Source: Frankiaceae bacterium
GTDB taxonomy: Bacteria; Actinomycetota; Actinomycetes; Mycobacteriales; SCTD01
Assembly (NCBI GenBank): GCA_947479995.1
Contig: CANKBT010000113.1
Span: forward strand, 1 to 8,819
DNA length: 8,819 nucleotides
Reading direction: 5' to 3'
In this document: in pieces, positions 5,899 to 8,819 of the stretch
Layout: the number at the start of each line of letters is the position of its first letter
Numbering within the stretch: position 1 is the first letter of the stretch
The notes under the pieces: model-generated
The model's database searches: none
The model's input: the letters and a program-made list of their open reading frames with translations, nothing else
Told to the model about the DNA's origin: nothing
Translations under genes and position numbers: made by a program

Positions 5899-5902
5899 GG
5901 GT
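5897..5902 (+). promoter_or_regulatory. -10 box (TAGGGT) of the merR-ahcY operon
   Basis: TAGGGT is followed by eight bases and ATG 5911. This leaves essentially no 5' leader, so no riboswitch can precede the operon here. Confidence 0.65.
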
Positions 5903-5910
5903 CGGCCGCG

Positions 5911-6279
5911 ATGACCGCGCTCACGATCCACGAGGCCGCGACGACCACCGGGTGGTCGCCGCGCATGCTGCGCTACGTCGAGCAGCTCGGCCTCGTGGAG
6001 GCACCGCGGTCGGCGGCGGGCTACCGGCTCTACGGCCCGGCGCAGCTGCAGCGCCTGCGCACCCTGCGGGCGCTGCTCGACGAGCACGGGCTCGAGCTCG
6101 GCGACGTGGGGTTCGCCCTGCGGCTGCGCCGCGAGCCCGCCCTCGCCGGGGCCCTCGACGACTGGTTCGACGAGACGCCCGCACCGCCCCGCACGACCGG
6201 TTCCCCCGGTGCACCGGTGCCCGACGCCGACTGGCTGGCGTTCGAGCAGGCCAAGCACCAGCAGCTCCTCGACCGATAG
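5911..6279 (+). CDS. MerR-family transcriptional regulator, 122 aa, probably of ahcY
   Basis: The N-terminal winged helix-turn-helix is clear: LTIHEAATTTGWSPRMLRYVEQLGLV (4-29), then the wing with GYRLYGPAQLQRLRTL (37-52), then the first part of the linker helix. The usual LRYYE is LRYVE. The effector part is short: an acidic segment (82-89), a Pro/Thr/Gly-rich stretch (91-104), and a terminal helix (DWLAFEQAKHQQLLDR). There are no cysteines, so it is not a thiol-based metal sensor of the MerR/CueR type. The ATG start is eight bases from a -10 box, and the stop is seven bases before ahcY, so the two form an operon. Two related inverted repeats upstream suggest autoregulation. The signal is unknown; SAH, homocysteine or adenosine would fit the context but this is inference. 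Confidence 0.85.
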   Translation: MTALTIHEAATTTGWSPRMLRYVEQLGLVEAPRSAAGYRLYGPAQLQRLRTLRALLDEHGLELGDVGFALRLRREPALAGALDDWFDETPAPPRTTGSPGAPVPDADWLAFEQAKHQQLLDR

Positions 6280-6281
6280 GA
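6278..6281 (+). promoter_or_regulatory. ribosome binding site (AGGA) of ahcY
   Basis: AGGA starts inside the merR stop codon (TAG 6277-6279) and lies five bases before ATG 6287. It fixes the ahcY start and implies coupling of translation between the two genes. Confidence 0.6.
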
Positions 6282-6286
6282 CGCCC

Positions 6287-7735
<1,449 letters not shown>

Positions 7736-7747
7736 CCGCACCCGCCA

Positions 7748-7779
7748 CGGGCCGGTCCTCCTCGCGGGGGGCCGGCCCG
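7748..7779 (+). terminator. strong hairpin terminator after ahcY, probably bidirectional
   Basis: CGGGCCGG (7748-7755) pairs with CCGGCCCG (7772-7779), and the inner bases continue the stem (with two G-U pairs) to a TCGC tetraloop at 7762-7765, about 14 pairs in all. There is no U-tract, as is common in high-GC actinobacteria. It lies between two convergent genes and can serve both. Confidence 0.7.
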
Positions 7780-7792
7780 CGGCGCGTCCGCG

Positions 7793-8056
7793 CTAGGACG
7801 GGCAGGCCTCGTCGACGGGGATGCCGGCGGCCCCGGCGTCGCCCGCGCACTGCACCTGCTCGCTCGGCGCCTCGGAGCGGCCGAGCTGCACGCCGACGAG
7901 CACGACGGCGAGCAGCGCCGCGACGACCAGCGCGACGACCGCGAGCCGCCGGCGGCTGCGCGCGGGGCGGGCGGGGTCGGGGCGCCCGCAGCTCGGGCAG
8001 GCCGAGGCCGTCGCGCCGACGAGGTGCCCGCACGCGGTGCAGGGGACGTGGGTCAC
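7793..8056 (-). CDS. small zinc-ribbon membrane protein, 87 aa
   Basis: The N-terminus holds a zinc ribbon of two knuckles, Cys6/Cys9 and Cys20/Cys23 (ACGHLVG... SACPSCGRPD). A basic stretch (RPARSRRR, 30-37) precedes one membrane helix at about 38-58. A short tail follows with two more cysteines, Cys70 and Cys85. By the positive-inside rule the ribbon should be cytoplasmic and the tail outside, where Cys70 and Cys85 could form a disulfide; both statements are inference. Function is not known; zinc-ribbon plus one-helix proteins are common and diverse. The GTG start at 8056 lies six bases from a TAGCGT box on the minus strand. The gene converges on ahcY across the hairpin and follows the methyltransferase with a nine-base gap (8057-8065). 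Confidence 0.75.
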   Translation of the reverse strand: MTHVPCTACGHLVGATASACPSCGRPDPARPARSRRRLAVVALVVAALLAVVLVGVQLGRSEAPSEQVQCAGDAGAAGIPVDEACPS

Positions 8057-8062
8057 GCGCCC

Positions 8063-8068
8063 ACGCTA
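8063..8068 (-). promoter_or_regulatory. -10 box (TAGCGT) of the zinc-ribbon membrane protein gene
   Basis: On the minus strand TAGCGT is followed by six bases and the GTG at 8056. Its first three bases are the TAG stop codon of the methyltransferase gene. Confidence 0.5.
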
Positions 8069-8819
8069 CGGCGCGGGGCGCGCCAGCAGCTCGCCGTGCA
8101 GCACCGCCCACCACGCGTCGGGCGCCTCGGCCCACGCGCGGAAGCCGTCGGCGATCTCCCGCAGGCCCGCCTCGTCGACGTGGCCCTGCCGCACCGCGTG
8201 CACCGCCACGTCGGAGCGCAGCGCCCGCTCGGCCCAGGTGCCGCCCCACCACGCGCGGTCCTCGGGCGTCGCGAAGCACCACGCGCCGGCGCTGGGCACG
8301 AGGTCGACGAGTCCGGCCCGCTGCGCCCAGCCGACCAGTCGGCGCCCGGCGTCGGGCTCGGCGCCGTGGCCGTGCGCGGTGGCCCGGTACACCTGCAGCC
8401 ACCGGTCGAGCGCGGGCACGCGCGGCCACCAGGTCATGGCGGCGTAGTCGGCGTCGCGCACGGCGACGAGGCCGCCGGGGCGGCACACCCGCGCCATCTC
8501 GCGCAGCGCGCCGACGGGGTCCTGCAGGTGCTGCAGCACCTGGTGCGCGTGCACGACGTCGACGCTGTCGTCGGGGAGCGGCAGCGCCATCACGTCGGCG
8601 ACGCGCAGGTCGAGCGCGACGCCGGCGGCGTCGGCCGCGGCGCGCGCCTCGGCGAGCGGCGCCGCGACGGCGTCGACGCCGAGCGCCCTTCCGGGTGCGG
8701 TGCGGGCGGCGAGGCCGACGGTGATGCTCCCCGGGCCGCAGCCGACGTCGAGCAGGTCCTGGCCCGGTCGCAGGTGCGGGAGCAGGAAGGCGGCCGACCC
8801 CTCGGCGGTGCGCCGGCGG
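8066..8819 (-). CDS. class I SAM-dependent methyltransferase, 5' end outside the window
   Basis: The frame is open from its TAG stop (8066-8068) to the right edge, giving 250 visible residues. Numbered from the first visible residue, motif I DVGCGPGS is at 24-31 (8726-8749), followed by LGVDAVAAPLAEARAAADAAG (motif II, acidic Asp for the SAM ribose). VADVMALPLPDDSVDVVHAHQVLQHL holds motifs III-IV, and VCRPGGLVAVRDADY is the post-motif. This is the Methyltransf_11/25 (UbiE/menaquinone-type) fold. The second half (Trp-rich, WWPRVPALDRWLQVY and AWWAVLHGELLARP) resembles small-molecule methyltransferases of actinobacteria. The substrate cannot be named. An internal GTG at 8593 is not the start, because motif I lies upstream of it. 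Its product SAH is the substrate of the nearby AhcY, a loose functional link only. Confidence 0.9.
   Translation of the reverse strand, partial: RRRTAEGSAAFLLPHLRPGQDLLDVGCGPGSITVGLAARTAPGRALGVDAVAAPLAEARAAADAAGVALDLRVADVMALPLPDDSVDVVHAHQVLQHLQDPVGALREMARVCRPGGLVAVRDADYAAMTWWPRVPALDRWLQVYRATAHGHGAEPDAGRRLVGWAQRAGLVDLVPSAGAWCFATPEDRAWWGGTWAERALRSDVAVHAVRQGHVDEAGLREIADGFRAWAEAPDAWWAVLHGELLARPAP

Noticed and set aside
6209..6286. Upstream in-frame ATG extending AhcY by 26 residues
   Set aside because: The extension lies inside merR, is not like any AhcY N-terminus, and lacks a ribosome binding site; ATG 6287 has AGGA five bases before it.
7736..7792. A small RNA or gene between ahcY and the zinc-ribbon gene
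   Set aside because: The stretch is 57 bases and is mostly filled by one strong hairpin, which is explained as a terminator.
8591..8593. GTG at 8593 as the start of the methyltransferase
   Set aside because: The frame stays open upstream to the window edge and encodes the SAM-binding motif DVGCGPG, so the true start is outside.

Overview
The window is very GC-rich DNA from an actinobacterium. Third codon positions are almost always G or C, GTG starts are common, and many genes have a TANNNT-type -10 box 6 to 8 bases before the start codon, the layout of leaderless transcripts. The order metallopeptidase-like protein, DUF3499, phosphomannomutase, Trm112-like protein, SIS-type sugar-phosphate isomerase and adenosylhomocysteinase is a familiar actinobacterial neighbourhood. 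The genus cannot be fixed from this stretch.

Region 1 (1-2 kb): the end of a plus-strand gene (possibly DUF5719) meets the minus-strand metallopeptidase-like gene tail to tail, with the two stop codons sharing one CTAG. Then come DUF3499 and a 71-residue zinc-ribbon protein. Region 2 (1.4-4.1 kb) is sugar-phosphate metabolism: manB, a Trm112-like zinc protein, and a phosphoglucose/phosphomannose isomerase-type SIS protein whose GTG start overlaps the Trm112 stop. It probably supplies mannose-1-phosphate for GDP-mannose and cell-envelope glycans.

Region 3 (4.14-5.84 kb) is the most unusual part. A DUF4442 hotdog protein (minus) and a short-form, Thermotoga/archaeal-like adenosylhomocysteinase paralogue (plus) diverge from a 23-base gap in which the two -10 boxes overlap by two bases. 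The paralogue keeps the NAD fold and many active-site residues, but the catalytic Lys and Asp of the family are Gln172 and Ala176, and two new Cys sit beside the remaining catalytic acids.

Region 4 (5.84-7.78 kb): a cysteine-free MerR-type regulator and a canonical long-form ahcY form a tight operon. A pair of related inverted repeats 30 bases apart precedes it, the second running into the -10 box. A strong hairpin ends the operon. Region 5 (7.79 kb to the end), on the minus strand, holds a small zinc-ribbon membrane protein and a class I SAM-dependent methyltransferase that runs off the window.

Taken together the right half is methyl-cycle biology: a methyltransferase makes S-adenosylhomocysteine (SAH), AhcY removes it, MerR probably controls ahcY, and the divergent paralogue may sense SAH or act on a related nucleoside. 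No CRISPR, tRNA, rRNA, insertion sequence or origin was seen, and no stretch above 300 bases lacks a gene.
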